Shown piece by piece: positions 42,669 to 51,560 of a stretch of 64,000 bases of DNA. The translations under genes and the position numbers were made by a program. The notes below the pieces were generated by a model. The model worked only from the letters and a program-made list of their open reading frames with translations, was not told the DNA's origin and did not search any database. Position 1 is the stretch's first letter; each line of letters opens with the position of its first letter. Source of the DNA: Merdimonas faecigallinarum (lineage in GTDB: Bacteria > Bacillota > Clostridia > Lachnospirales > Lachnospiraceae); assembly GCA_019119285.1 (NCBI GenBank), contig DWXJ01000067.1, forward strand, positions 1 through 64,000, in the 5' to 3' direction.

Positions 42669-44951
42669 TTATCCTCTGTAGTAATTGATCAGGCAGCCTT
42701 TGGTGATGATCTCACGCTCTGCGTCAGTCATGTCGCCCAGCTTAAAGGTCACTTCCGCAAGATCTTCGCCTTTCACCGCGTATGCTTTTACTTCCGCCGC
42801 TTTTTCGGCGATCGCTTTGCGGATCTCCGGCACGAAGATGTAATCGCCGTTCGCGAAGCTTAAGTGCTCGTGGTCTTCCTCTGTAATGAACGGCAACATG
42901 CCCCAGTTGATCAAATTAGAGCGGTACCGCTTGGTGGCATATTCATTGGCGATATTCGCCCAGCCGCCCAGTACTTTCTGGCAGGAAGCCGCCTGCTCTC
43001 TGGCGGACCCGTCGCCCGGCTTTACTGCAAAGATGGTGCTGCCGATGCCGAGATTTCCTTCCCCTGCCTCCGGGAACTTCGTCTTTACCGCAGCCATCAC
43101 CGACTTTAACTCTTCCAGCACTTCTAGCGGACAGGTTCCTTCCTCTATGGCCTTCTGCGCCTTCTGTACCTCTTTGGCGCGCCCCACATAAGCCGGATCC
43201 TTTCTGGACAGGGCAAATTCCGCCAGCCCTAGCGGATTGGAACGGTAGGAGGAAGTCTCGCCGGACGGGATCAGCTCATCGGTGGTGGTCACCGGATCAT
43301 GGATCTCAGACACCACTTTCAAAAGCAGATTCTCCGGAAGCGCCGGCATAGACGGCCAGTCCTTGATGTTCGGTCCGAATTTGATCTTTACACTGGGATC
43401 TGCCACGCCCTTGCTGTCAAAGACACGGTTGGCATAAATGTTCCGGTCAAAATGATAGGTTCTTCCTTTGTATTCTACATCCATATCTGTCGCAGGCGTC
43501 AGGAAGCCCTTGTTGGCCGCAGTCGCCGCGATCGATCTTGCGTCCATCAGCGCTACAGATGCGATCTGTCCGCTCTGCAGCTTGGATCCTTCCCGGTTGG
43601 GGAAGTTTCTGGTGGAGTGACGGATGGAAAATGCGTTGTTGGCCGGAGTGTCTCCCGCGCCAAAGCAGGGGCCGCAGAACGCTGTCTTCAGGATCGCTCC
43701 CGCCTCCATCAGATCCGCCGCCGCGCCGTTTTTGATCAATTCCATGTAGATCGGCGTGCTGGCCGGATAGACGCTGAAGGTAAATTCATCCGCGCCGATG
43801 TAATGACCGCGGATCAGATCCGCCGCCGCACAGATATTTTCAAATCCGCCGCCTGCGCAGCCGGCAATGATTCCCTGGTCTACATACAGTTTTCCGTCCA
43901 CGATCTTATCCTGCAGAGAATAGTCTACCGCGCCGTCCAGGCTGACCAGCGCCTTCTGCTCCACATCATGAAGGATATCTTTTAAGTTTGCATTCACTTC
44001 TTCAATGGTGTAGGTATTGGACGGATGGAACGGCATGGCGATCATGGGCCGGATCTCGCTTAAGTTTACATAGACCATACCGTCATAGTACGCCACATCC
44101 CCCGGATTTAATTCTTTGTAATCTTCTTCTCTTCCGTGGATCTCGTAGAATTCCCGGATCTTCTCATCCGTTTTCCAGATGGAGGACAGGCAGGTCGTCT
44201 CGGTCGTCATTACATCAATGCCGATCCGGAAGTCCGCGCTCAGCTTCTCTACGCCCGGTCCCACAAACTCCATCACTTTATTGTTTACATAGCCATTAGA
44301 AAATGTCGCGCCGATGATTGCAAGAGCCACATCCTGAGGACCGACTCCCTTTACCGGTTCGCCGTCCAGGTAAATGCCGATCACCTGCGGCATCTTGATA
44401 TCATAAGTTTTATTCAGAAGCTGTTTTACCAGCTCCGGCCCGCCTTCTCCCATGGCCATGGTTCCCAGCGCCCCGTAACGGGTGTGGCTGTCCGAGCCAA
44501 GGATCATCTTTCCGCCGCCGGCCAGCATCTCCCTTGCATACTGGTGGATCACCGCCTGATGGGGCGGTACGTAGACCCCGCCGTACTTCTTGGCGCAGGT
44601 CAGGCCAAACATGTGGTCATCCTCATTGATGGTGCCGCCTACCGCGCACAGAGAATTGTGGCAGTTTGTCAGCACGTAGGGGATCGGAAACTTCTCCAGA
44701 CCGGAAGCTCTCGCCGTCTGGATGATCCCGACAAAGGTAATGTCATGGGAGGTCAGCTTATCAAACCTGATCTGCAGTTTCTCCATCGTTCCGGATGTAT
44801 TGTGTTCCTCAAGGATCCGGTATGCCATGGTATTTTTTGCCGCTTCTTCTTTCGAAACTTCCCTGCCTGTACGCAGTCCGATCTCCTGTCCGCTTTCCAC
44901 GATCTCTATTCCGTGCAGGAGATAAACACCTGCGTCATATAATTGAATCAT
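42669..44951 (-). CDS. Aconitase-family hydratase
   Basis: A 760-residue protein of the aconitase superfamily. The three iron-sulfur Cys are in TNCHNS (or the later GCAGGG) and the CGPC segment of AFCGPCFGAG; SDSHTRYGALG and HSTRNFPNREGS are hallmark substrate and active-site motifs. The C-terminal swivel domain contains KRYRSNLINWGMLPF. It dehydrates and rehydrates a hydroxy-acid, but the lineage differs from classical AcnA/AcnB and the substrate is uncertain. It is 24 nt downstream of a CdaR/PucR-type regulator gene in the same direction, suggesting control by a substrate-sensing regulator. Confidence 0.87.
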   Translation of the reverse strand: MIQLYDAGVYLLHGIEIVESGQEIGLRTGREVSKEEAAKNTMAYRILEEHNTSGTMEKLQIRFDKLTSHDITFVGIIQTARASGLEKFPIPYVLTNCHNSLCAVGGTINEDDHMFGLTCAKKYGGVYVPPHQAVIHQYAREMLAGGGKMILGSDSHTRYGALGTMAMGEGGPELVKQLLNKTYDIKMPQVIGIYLDGEPVKGVGPQDVALAIIGATFSNGYVNNKVMEFVGPGVEKLSADFRIGIDVMTTETTCLSSIWKTDEKIREFYEIHGREEDYKELNPGDVAYYDGMVYVNLSEIRPMIAMPFHPSNTYTIEEVNANLKDILHDVEQKALVSLDGAVDYSLQDKIVDGKLYVDQGIIAGCAGGGFENICAAADLIRGHYIGADEFTFSVYPASTPIYMELIKNGAAADLMEAGAILKTAFCGPCFGAGDTPANNAFSIRHSTRNFPNREGSKLQSGQIASVALMDARSIAATAANKGFLTPATDMDVEYKGRTYHFDRNIYANRVFDSKGVADPSVKIKFGPNIKDWPSMPALPENLLLKVVSEIHDPVTTTDELIPSGETSSYRSNPLGLAEFALSRKDPAYVGRAKEVQKAQKAIEEGTCPLEVLEELKSVMAAVKTKFPEAGEGNLGIGSTIFAVKPGDGSAREQAASCQKVLGGWANIANEYATKRYRSNLINWGMLPFITEEDHEHLSFANGDYIFVPEIRKAIAEKAAEVKAYAVKGEDLAEVTFKLGDMTDAEREIITKGCLINYYRG

Positions 44952-44975
44952 TCTTACGCTCCTCCTTGTCTGTCA

Positions 44976-46061
44976 TTATTCTTTGTCTCGCAAATCTCTC
45001 ATATGGTCCGCCACCATCATGGCGATCTTAAAGGTCAGGGCGTCCTCAAAGATCCGGACGTCCAGCCCTGTTTTTTTCTGGATCTTCTCCAGCCGGTACA
45101 CCAGCGTATTCCGGTGTACAAACAGCTTTCTTGCTGTCTCGGAGATATTCAGGTTATTATCAAAGAAAGTATAAACGGTAGCCAGTTCTTCATCTTCGAA
45201 CCGCTCCTCCGCGCCATGCTCAAAGACTTCTTTTAAAAACATTTCGCAGAGCGACGGCGGAAGCTGATGGATCAGTCTTCCGATCCCCAGTTCATTGTAA
45301 GCCAGAATATTTTTCTCCACATAGAAGACCCGGCCTACCTGCAGCGCCAGATCCGCCTCCTTGTAGGAACGGGAAACATCCTTTAATTCCTCCACAATGG
45401 TTCCGTAGGCCACCCGCACGCCTACCATGGCCTCCATGTTCAACGTGTCCGTAATCTCATGGGCGATATGGTTCAGGCTGGTGTAATCATCCGTGGCCTC
45501 CAGGGCCTTTACCAGGATTACATGCCGTTCGTCCACCGCTGTTACAAAATCCCGCATACCGGTGGCGTAGAGGCCTCTCATGGTCTCCAGGATCATGGTC
45601 TCTCCCTCGTTCTTGGATTCGATCAGGAATACCACCCGTTTTAACTCCACCGGGATCTTCATTTTCTTGGCCTGGTTGTAAACGTCCACCACCAGAAGGT
45701 TGTCCAGGATCAGGTTCTGGATGAAACGGTTTTTATCCATTCTGTCCTTGTAGGCGATCAGTAGATTGGAGATCTGACTGGCGCCGAATCTTCCGGCCAG
45801 TATGGCTTCTGTTCCTTCTCCTTCCACCCCCAGCACGTACACCGGTTCGTCATCTTCCCGGATCAGGTAAAAGCTGACGCCTTCCCTGACAAGTTCGTCT
45901 ACTTCCTCCTGGCCGAACTCTGCCGCGGCAGACTCCCACGCGGTCATCTTCTCGCTGGTCATGACCAGGCAGACTCCCTTTTTATCCCAGACGGCACACT
46001 CTACATTGCCGATTCTTTTCACATCCTGCACGGCTCTGTGCAGCAACTGATTTGAAAGCAC
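44976..46061 (-). CDS. CdaR/PucR-type transcriptional regulator
   Basis: A 361-residue regulator. The N-terminal part (about residues 1-110) matches sugar-diacid-recognition-like sensing domains; a GGDEF-like middle domain follows; and the C-terminal PucR-type helix-turn-helix reads TVYTFFDNNLNISETARKLF, then VHRNTLVYRLEKIQKKTGLD. I start it at the GTG at 46061, 6 nt after AGGAGGG; no such site precedes upstream ATGs. It is cotranscribed with the aconitase-family hydratase and probably controls it. Confidence 0.85.
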   Translation of the reverse strand: MLSNQLLHRAVQDVKRIGNVECAVWDKKGVCLVMTSEKMTAWESAAAEFGQEEVDELVREGVSFYLIREDDEPVYVLGVEGEGTEAILAGRFGASQISNLLIAYKDRMDKNRFIQNLILDNLLVVDVYNQAKKMKIPVELKRVVFLIESKNEGETMILETMRGLYATGMRDFVTAVDERHVILVKALEATDDYTSLNHIAHEITDTLNMEAMVGVRVAYGTIVEELKDVSRSYKEADLALQVGRVFYVEKNILAYNELGIGRLIHQLPPSLCEMFLKEVFEHGAEERFEDEELATVYTFFDNNLNISETARKLFVHRNTLVYRLEKIQKKTGLDVRIFEDALTFKIAMMVADHMRDLRDKE

Positions 46062-46131
46062 GCGGATCCCTCCTGTTCTTTGCTTGATCTTCTGCGTTCT
46101 ATAATACCATACACCCGCGGGGGTGTACAAG

Positions 46132-46166
46132 TAAAAAGGGGACCCCGCTTTTACGGGATCCCCTGA
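46132..46166 (-). terminator. Terminator of the MsmK/UgpC-like gene
   Basis: GGGGATCCCG pairs with CGGGGTCCCC around TAAAAG, followed on the minus strand by TTTTTAC. Confidence 0.85.
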
Positions 46167-46180
46167 CCTGTCTCTTCAGA

Positions 46181-47293
46181 CTAGTTTGTGATTGTCTTCT
46201 CTGTTTCTTTGTCAAATACATGGATCTTGTCAGCATCCAGTGCAAATTTAACGGTATCGCCGCTTCTTGCTGATGTTTTTGGATCTACTCTTGCAGTCAT
46301 GCTGGAGCCTTCATAGTCGAAGTACAGAAGTGCTTCTGCACCGAGCATCTCGTATACACGGATCTTAGCTTCGATCACGGTGTCAGGAGAAGCCTGGATG
46401 AATTCTGCCTCATCGTGAAGGTCTTCCGGACGGATACCAAGAACAACTGTCTTTCCTGCATAGCCGCCGTCTTTGAGTGCTTTTGCTTTTGCAGCCGGAA
46501 GTACGATGGTGTGAGGTCCTGTTACAAGAGAAACCTTGTCTCCCTCAACCTTGCACTCTGCATCGATAAAGTTCATCTGCGGAGATCCGATGAATCCTGC
46601 AACGAACATGTTGCACGGTGCATCATACAGTGTCTGCGGTGTATCTACCTGCTGAACAACACCAGCGTTCATAACTACGATTCTGGTACCCAGGGTCATA
46701 GCCTCTGTCTGGTCGTGTGTTACATAGATGATGGTTGTTCCCAGTCTCTGATGAAGTTTGGAGATCTCTACACGCATCTGTCCACGCAGTTTTGCGTCCA
46801 GGTTGGAAAGAGGCTCGTCCATCAGGAATACCTTAGGATTACGAACGATCGCACGTCCCATAGCAACACGCTGTCTCTGTCCACCGGAAAGAGCCTTCGG
46901 CTTACGATCCAGAAGAGCTTCCAGGTCAAGGATCTTGGCAGCTTCGCGAACCATCTTGTCGATCTGGTCCTTCGGAACTTTTCTCAGCTTCAGACCGAAT
47001 GCCATGTTGTCATATACGGTCATGTGCGGATACAGAGCGTAGTTCTGGAATACCATCGCGATATCTCTGTCTTTCGGCTCTACGTCATTTACAACCTTGT
47101 CGCCGATCTTCAGCTCACCGGAGGTGATATCTTCCAGACCAGCTACCATACGAAGTGTGGTGGATTTTCCACATCCGGAAGGTCCTACGAAGATGATGAA
47201 TTCTTTATCTTCAATCTCAAGATTGAAATCTTTTACAGCTTCAAATCCGTTCGGATAAGTTTTGTTAATGTGTTTCAGTGATAAACTTGCCAT
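46181..47293 (-). CDS. msmK: Carbohydrate ABC transporter ATP-binding protein (UgpC/MsmK type)
   Basis: A 370-residue ATPase: Walker A GPSGCGKST, Q-loop VFQNYALYPHMTV, signature LSGGQRQRVAMGRA, Walker B VFLMDEPLSNLDA, H-loop VTHDQTEAMTLG, then a C-terminal OB/TOBE domain with GIRPEDL. No permease or binding-protein genes are nearby. In Firmicutes such orphan MsmK-type ATPases energise several sugar importers encoded elsewhere. The strong AGGAGG site and highly biased codons fit high expression. The symbol is by family resemblance. Confidence 0.9.
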   Translation of the reverse strand: MASLSLKHINKTYPNGFEAVKDFNLEIEDKEFIIFVGPSGCGKSTTLRMVAGLEDITSGELKIGDKVVNDVEPKDRDIAMVFQNYALYPHMTVYDNMAFGLKLRKVPKDQIDKMVREAAKILDLEALLDRKPKALSGGQRQRVAMGRAIVRNPKVFLMDEPLSNLDAKLRGQMRVEISKLHQRLGTTIIYVTHDQTEAMTLGTRIVVMNAGVVQQVDTPQTLYDAPCNMFVAGFIGSPQMNFIDAECKVEGDKVSLVTGPHTIVLPAAKAKALKDGGYAGKTVVLGIRPEDLHDEAEFIQASPDTVIEAKIRVYEMLGAEALLYFDYEGSSMTARVDPKTSARSGDTVKFALDADKIHVFDKETEKTITN

Positions 47294-47432
47294 TGTATCT
47301 TCCTCCTAAAAAAACTTTCGTTTTCACTAACTGTTACCAAGTATAGTAAACTTTCCGGATTTTCGAAATACCCAAGTTGAACAATCTTTTTTCACGAATC
47401 TATACAAGTTGACCAACACCTGCCTGCTGCCC

Positions 47433-48272
47433 TTATTGCAGCAGCGCCCGGTAGACCTCCCGTTTCCCGATCCCCCGGTCCTTTGCCACCTGTTTCATGG
47501 CTTCCTTTCTGTCCATTCCCTCTGACAGATATTTTTCCATATGTTCTTCCAGGGTCATTTCCTCCCACTGCATTTGCTCCTCGCGCCGGATCTCCTCCCG
47601 GCTCTTTCCGGCGATCACCAGCACGCACTCGCCCTTTGGCTCCTGCTCCTCATAATAAGAAACCGCTCCGGACAGGGTATTTTCATAGACTGTTTCATGC
47701 TTCTTAGTCAGCTCCCGGCACACCCGGACCTGCCGGTCTCCCAGTGTTTCCAGAAGCAGGCGCAGCGTCTTGACCAGCCTGTGGGGCGCCTCGTAAAGGA
47801 CGATGGTCCTGGTCTCCTGCTTCAGTTCTTCCAGGATCTGCTGCCGCTCCTTTTTCTCTGTGGGAAGAAAGGCCTCAAAAGCAAATCTCCTGGTGGAAAG
47901 TCCGGAGATGGTAAGCGCCGTCACGCAGGCCGCCGCTCCCGGCACTGCCGTCACCGGGATTCCTTCCTCCCGGCACATCCGCACCAGTTCTTCTCCGGGA
48001 TCCGAGATCCCGGGCGTCCCCGCGTCCGTGATCAGGGCAATGTCTGTGCCTTCCCGCAGCTTTTCCACCAGTTTTCTGCCCTTTTCTATCTTATTATATT
48101 CGTGGTAACTGGTCATGGGCGTTTTGATCTCAAAATGATTCAACAGCCGGATGCTGTTGCGGGTATCCTCTGCCGCGATGAGATCCACTTCCTTTAAAAT
48201 GCGCACGCACCGGAAGGTCATATCCTCCAGATTCCCGATCGGCGTCGCGCACAGATACAATGTCCCTGCCAT
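47433..48272 (-). CDS. rsmI: 16S rRNA (cytidine(1402)-2'-O)-methyltransferase
   Basis: RsmI, 279 residues, an SAM-dependent tetrapyrrole-methylase-fold enzyme that methylates the ribose of C1402 in the ribosomal P site. Motifs: LYLCATPIGNLEDMTFR, AAEDTRNSIRLLNHF, LITDAGTPGISDPG and AVPGAAACVTALTISGL. The C-terminal ~50 residues form a helical extension (KEAMKQVAKDRGIGKREVY). It is the last gene of the pgi-to-rsmI operon, 48 nt after trmN6. Confidence 0.95.
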   Translation of the reverse strand: MAGTLYLCATPIGNLEDMTFRCVRILKEVDLIAAEDTRNSIRLLNHFEIKTPMTSYHEYNKIEKGRKLVEKLREGTDIALITDAGTPGISDPGEELVRMCREEGIPVTAVPGAAACVTALTISGLSTRRFAFEAFLPTEKKERQQILEELKQETRTIVLYEAPHRLVKTLRLLLETLGDRQVRVCRELTKKHETVYENTLSGAVSYYEEQEPKGECVLVIAGKSREEIRREEQMQWEEMTLEEHMEKYLSEGMDRKEAMKQVAKDRGIGKREVYRALLQ

Positions 48273-48320
48273 ATCCTGCTCCTCTCTTCCACCTGATCCT
48301 GCCTGCAGTCTGGCAAAATC

Positions 48321-49088
48321 CTACTCTCCATACAGCGCTCTTAGTTCCCCGGTATAGTTTCCGTCCTTTTCATACACGATAAGGGGCGGCTCGATCTGCA
48401 TCCTGGGCTTCCCGCCTTTTAAGCCCTCCAGAAGCACCATATTGGGTTCTTTATCCACATAGGGATGGACCAGGCGCATCCGTTTCGGTTCCAGTCCGTA
48501 TCCCGCCATCTTCGCAAGAAGTTCCGGCAGGCGGAACGGTCGGTGCACCATATAAAAACGCCCTTTGTCTTTTAAAAGCTTCCCGCTTTCCCGCAGCACG
48601 TCGTCAATGGTACAAAGCGCCTCATGCCTGGCCACATACAGGGCCTGATTGTCATTCCGAAGCCCGTGGCCGCCGATCATGTAAGGCGGATTTACCGTAA
48701 TGACCTCAAAAGAAGCGGCTCCGAAGATAGAAGCTGCTTCTTTGATGTCCCCTGTTACGATATGGATTTTTTCTTCCAGACCATTGAGCGCCACGCTCCG
48801 TCTGGCCATCCCGGCGCTCTCCTCCTGGATCTCCAGGCCGGTGTAGGAGCTGCCGTCGTATTTTGCTTCCAGAAGAATCGGCAGGATCCCGGTTCCGGTG
48901 CCAAGATCCAGCGCCCGTTCGCCCGGCCTCACATGGGCAAATGCGCTTAAGAGCACTGCGTCCATGCCAAAGCAGAACCGCCCCGGGCTCTGGATGATCC
49001 TGCGCCCTTTGATCTGCAGGTCGTCCGAGCGCTCGCCCGGCCGGATCAGATCCGTCCCCTTCTTCTCGTTTGGTTCGTTATTATTCAT
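48321..49088 (-). CDS. trmN6: tRNA1(Val) (adenine(37)-N6)-methyltransferase-like protein
   Basis: A 255-residue class I methyltransferase. SAM-binding motif LDLGTGTGILPILLE, acidic loop LEIQEESAGMARR, and the adenine/guanine N-methyltransferase signature NPPY in ITVNPPYMIGG. It corresponds to YabB/TrmN6 of the Bacillus holB cluster and probably modifies A37 of a tRNA. Its start overlaps the end of ricT by 8 bp. Confidence 0.88.
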   Translation of the reverse strand: MNNNEPNEKKGTDLIRPGERSDDLQIKGRRIIQSPGRFCFGMDAVLLSAFAHVRPGERALDLGTGTGILPILLEAKYDGSSYTGLEIQEESAGMARRSVALNGLEEKIHIVTGDIKEAASIFGAASFEVITVNPPYMIGGHGLRNDNQALYVARHEALCTIDDVLRESGKLLKDKGRFYMVHRPFRLPELLAKMAGYGLEPKRMRLVHPYVDKEPNMVLLEGLKGGKPRMQIEPPLIVYEKDGNYTGELRALYGE

Positions 49089-49992
49089 CGTCTAATTTTG
49101 ACGCTCCATTCTTTTCTTCCAGGCCTTTGAGTTCCGCCATCTCCTCTTTGGAGATCTTCACATCTTTCTTCCTGCGGCGGGGCTTAAACTTCAGTTCGCT
49201 GGCCTTGTACTCCCGGACTTCCTTTTCATCGTTATCCAGAGTCACGACCACCTTTACCAGCTGGCGCAGCACATTTACCGCCTGCACGTCTCCTCTCAGC
49301 CCTTCCGGCGTGGTCACATGGTCGCCGTTTGCCGGCAGATGCCGGTTCAGCTCCTCATAGGTCTGTTCCTCATTGGTCAGGCAGCACATCAGTCTGCCGC
49401 AGACGCCGGAGATCTTGGTCGGATTTAAGGACAGATTCTGCTCCTTTGCCATCTTAATGGAAACCGGCGCAAACTCGGACAGATAGGTGTGGCAGCAAAG
49501 CTCTCTTCCGCAGATGCCGATGCCGCCCCGGATCTTGGTCTCATCCCGCACGCCGATCTGCCTGAGTTCGATCCTGGTACGGAACACACTGGCCAGGTCT
49601 TTGACCAGCTCCCGGAAATCAATCCGTCCGTCCGCTGTAAAATAAAACAGCACCTTATTGTTATCGAAAGTATACTCCGCGTCGATCAGCTTCATTTCCA
49701 GACCGTGCTTGCGGATCTTTTCCAGACAGATTTCAAATGCTTCTTTTTCTTTCTCCCGGTTCTTTTCTTCCCTGCGGATATCGTCCGCTGTGGCGATACG
49801 GATCACCGGCTTTAAAGGCTGCTGGATCTTTTCATCTTCCACCTCCCGGATGCCGGACACCACAGAGCCGAACTCTACGCCTCTTGCAGTCTCCACGATC
49901 ACCTTGTCCCCGGCGTGGATCTTATATTTCCCCGGTGCAAAAAAGTATATCTTTCCCGCAGTGCGGAATCTGACGCCTATTACTTTTGTCAT
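49081..49992 (-). CDS. ricT: PSP1 domain protein, RicT (YaaT) family
   Basis: A 303-residue RicT/YaaT protein. The PSP1 domain has VRFRTAGKIYFF, VETARGVEFG and the conserved cysteines GICGRELCCHTYL and GVCGRLMCCLTNEE. In Bacillus RicT works with RicA and RicF in an iron-sulfur complex that steers RNase Y and development. No ricA/ricF is in the window. The C-terminus is Lys/Glu-rich. It lies 4 nt after holB and overlaps trmN6. Confidence 0.93.
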   Translation of the reverse strand: MTKVIGVRFRTAGKIYFFAPGKYKIHAGDKVIVETARGVEFGSVVSGIREVEDEKIQQPLKPVIRIATADDIRREEKNREKEKEAFEICLEKIRKHGLEMKLIDAEYTFDNNKVLFYFTADGRIDFRELVKDLASVFRTRIELRQIGVRDETKIRGGIGICGRELCCHTYLSEFAPVSIKMAKEQNLSLNPTKISGVCGRLMCCLTNEEQTYEELNRHLPANGDHVTTPEGLRGDVQAVNVLRQLVKVVVTLDNDEKEVREYKASELKFKPRRRKKDVKISKEEMAELKGLEEKNGASKLDDE

Positions 49993-49996
49993 ACTG

Positions 49997-50986
49997 TTAA
50001 TTCTCCTTTATCGTTAAGCACAAAAGCTCCATTACAAGATCAAAGTTTACATTGGCGCGGAGTCTTGCCTTGGCCGTATCCAGCGCCTTCAGGATCGTCT
50101 CGATCCCCTCGTAGGAACTTTTCTTTGCCTGCTCTTTGATGTAGGAGATCTGTTCCTTGAAAATGACCTTGTCTACTTCTTTTGTTGCTTTATATAACAA
50201 GACGTCCCTGTACCAGATCATAATGATATCCAGGTAGTCTGTGATTTCTAATTTATAGGTTGTGATCCGGCTCACCGCCTGGGCGATCTCGCTGATCTCC
50301 ATCTCATGGATGTATTTCAGAAGCTGAACCGCTTCCTCCCGGATCTCATTAAAATGCTCGGAATTCGCCAGCATAATGGCCCGTCCCAGATTGCCCTGGG
50401 CAAATGCGGTGCACATATCCGCCTTATAATCCGGCACCTGCAGCACTTCCATCAGGTACTTGCGGATCAGGGTGTTGCGGATGTTGCGAAGCTTCAGCAT
50501 CACGCATCTGGAATTGATGGTGGGAAGAAGGGCCTCCGCATTTTCTGTCAGGAGCAGGAATACCACGTACTCCGGCGGCTCCTCCAGTGTTTTCAAAAGA
50601 GCGTTCTGCGCCTGCTGGGTCATCAGCTCCGCATGGTCGATGATATACACTTTGTATGGTCCCTGGTAGGGTTTGATCATAACCGTGTCTCCCACCTGGG
50701 TCCGGATGTCGTCCACACTGATGGTGCCCGGCTTCTCGTGGGTCACCCAGAGGATGTCCGGGTGGTTGCCGCTCTCGGCCTGACGGCAGGAATGGCAGGT
50801 ATTGCAGGGCTCGGATCCGCCCTTTTCACACAACAGCGTCATGGCAAAGAGGCTTGCCAGCATCTTTTTGCCTGCTCCCCTCTCGCCGTTCATGATATAG
50901 GCATGTCCCACCTGTCCATGTTCCACGGCACTCTGAATGTATTTTATGATATCCTTATGACCAACTACGTTCTTAAAGCTTCCCAT
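49997..50986 (-). CDS. holB: DNA polymerase III subunit delta'
   Basis: A 329-residue clamp-loader subunit. The AAA+ module begins HAYIMNGERGAGKKMLASLF, with a zinc site CNTCHSCRQAESGNHPD, sensor and SRC region LPTINSRCVMLKL. The Walker A is altered (GERGAGKK), as in non-hydrolysing delta' subunits. It helps load the beta clamp on DNA. It overlaps the upstream gmk-like gene by 14 bp and is followed by ricT, the standard Firmicute order. Confidence 0.93.
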   Translation of the reverse strand: MGSFKNVVGHKDIIKYIQSAVEHGQVGHAYIMNGERGAGKKMLASLFAMTLLCEKGGSEPCNTCHSCRQAESGNHPDILWVTHEKPGTISVDDIRTQVGDTVMIKPYQGPYKVYIIDHAELMTQQAQNALLKTLEEPPEYVVFLLLTENAEALLPTINSRCVMLKLRNIRNTLIRKYLMEVLQVPDYKADMCTAFAQGNLGRAIMLANSEHFNEIREEAVQLLKYIHEMEISEIAQAVSRITTYKLEITDYLDIIMIWYRDVLLYKATKEVDKVIFKEQISYIKEQAKKSSYEGIETILKALDTAKARLRANVNFDLVMELLCLTIKEN

Positions 50987-51560
50987 ATCGTATTTCCCCT
51001 ATGATTTCTTCCAAACATTTTTCTTTCTCTTGATTATAGAATCGTTTCCCGATCCCCAGCCTCTTCAGATTTTCCTCGGAAAAATCCTTTGTATCCGCCA
51101 GAAATCTCCGGCACATCTCCGCGTACTTTGGTTCCGCCTGGGAACGCTCCCGCTGCAGGGCTCTTGCGAGCCGCTCGCCGTCCTCCACTTCGATGTAGAT
51201 GGGGACCAACTGCTCTGCCCCGTAGTATTCCCGCATCTTTTCGTAGGATTCCAGCGTGCCGATCACCAGATAGTCCGACGCCGCCAGATCGATCTGGCCG
51301 TCATCGACCGTGGCGTACCGCCACAGACCGCATACGGTGTGATACCCCCGCTCTTCCACCACCAGCCCCCGGCGTCCGTAGTCGTCCAGGACTTCATCGG
51401 TGACAAAGAAATATTCTACGCCGTCCTTCTCTCCCTCCCGGATGGGACGGGTGGTGTATAAGGTCACAGTCCGAAGCTCCGGCAGAGCCTCTTTGACTTC
51501 CTTAAACAGCGTATCCTTTCCGGAAGAACTTTTTCCCATCATATAGTATATCTTACCCAT
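50973..51560 (-). CDS. Guanylate kinase-like protein in the tmk position
   Basis: A 195-residue guanylate-kinase-fold protein: P-loop MMGKSSSGKDTLFKEV and the GMP-binding segment YTTRPIREGEKDGVEYFFV. The lid region and an Arg-rich helix (ARALQRERSQAEPKYAEMCRRF) follow. It is expected to phosphorylate GMP or a relative. In the Bacillus operon this slot holds tmk (thymidylate kinase), so the swap is notable. It overlaps speA-like by 8 bp and holB by 14 bp. Confidence 0.85.
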   Translation of the reverse strand: MGKIYYMMGKSSSGKDTLFKEVKEALPELRTVTLYTTRPIREGEKDGVEYFFVTDEVLDDYGRRGLVVEERGYHTVCGLWRYATVDDGQIDLAASDYLVIGTLESYEKMREYYGAEQLVPIYIEVEDGERLARALQRERSQAEPKYAEMCRRFLADTKDFSEENLKRLGIGKRFYNQEKEKCLEEIIGEIRYGKL

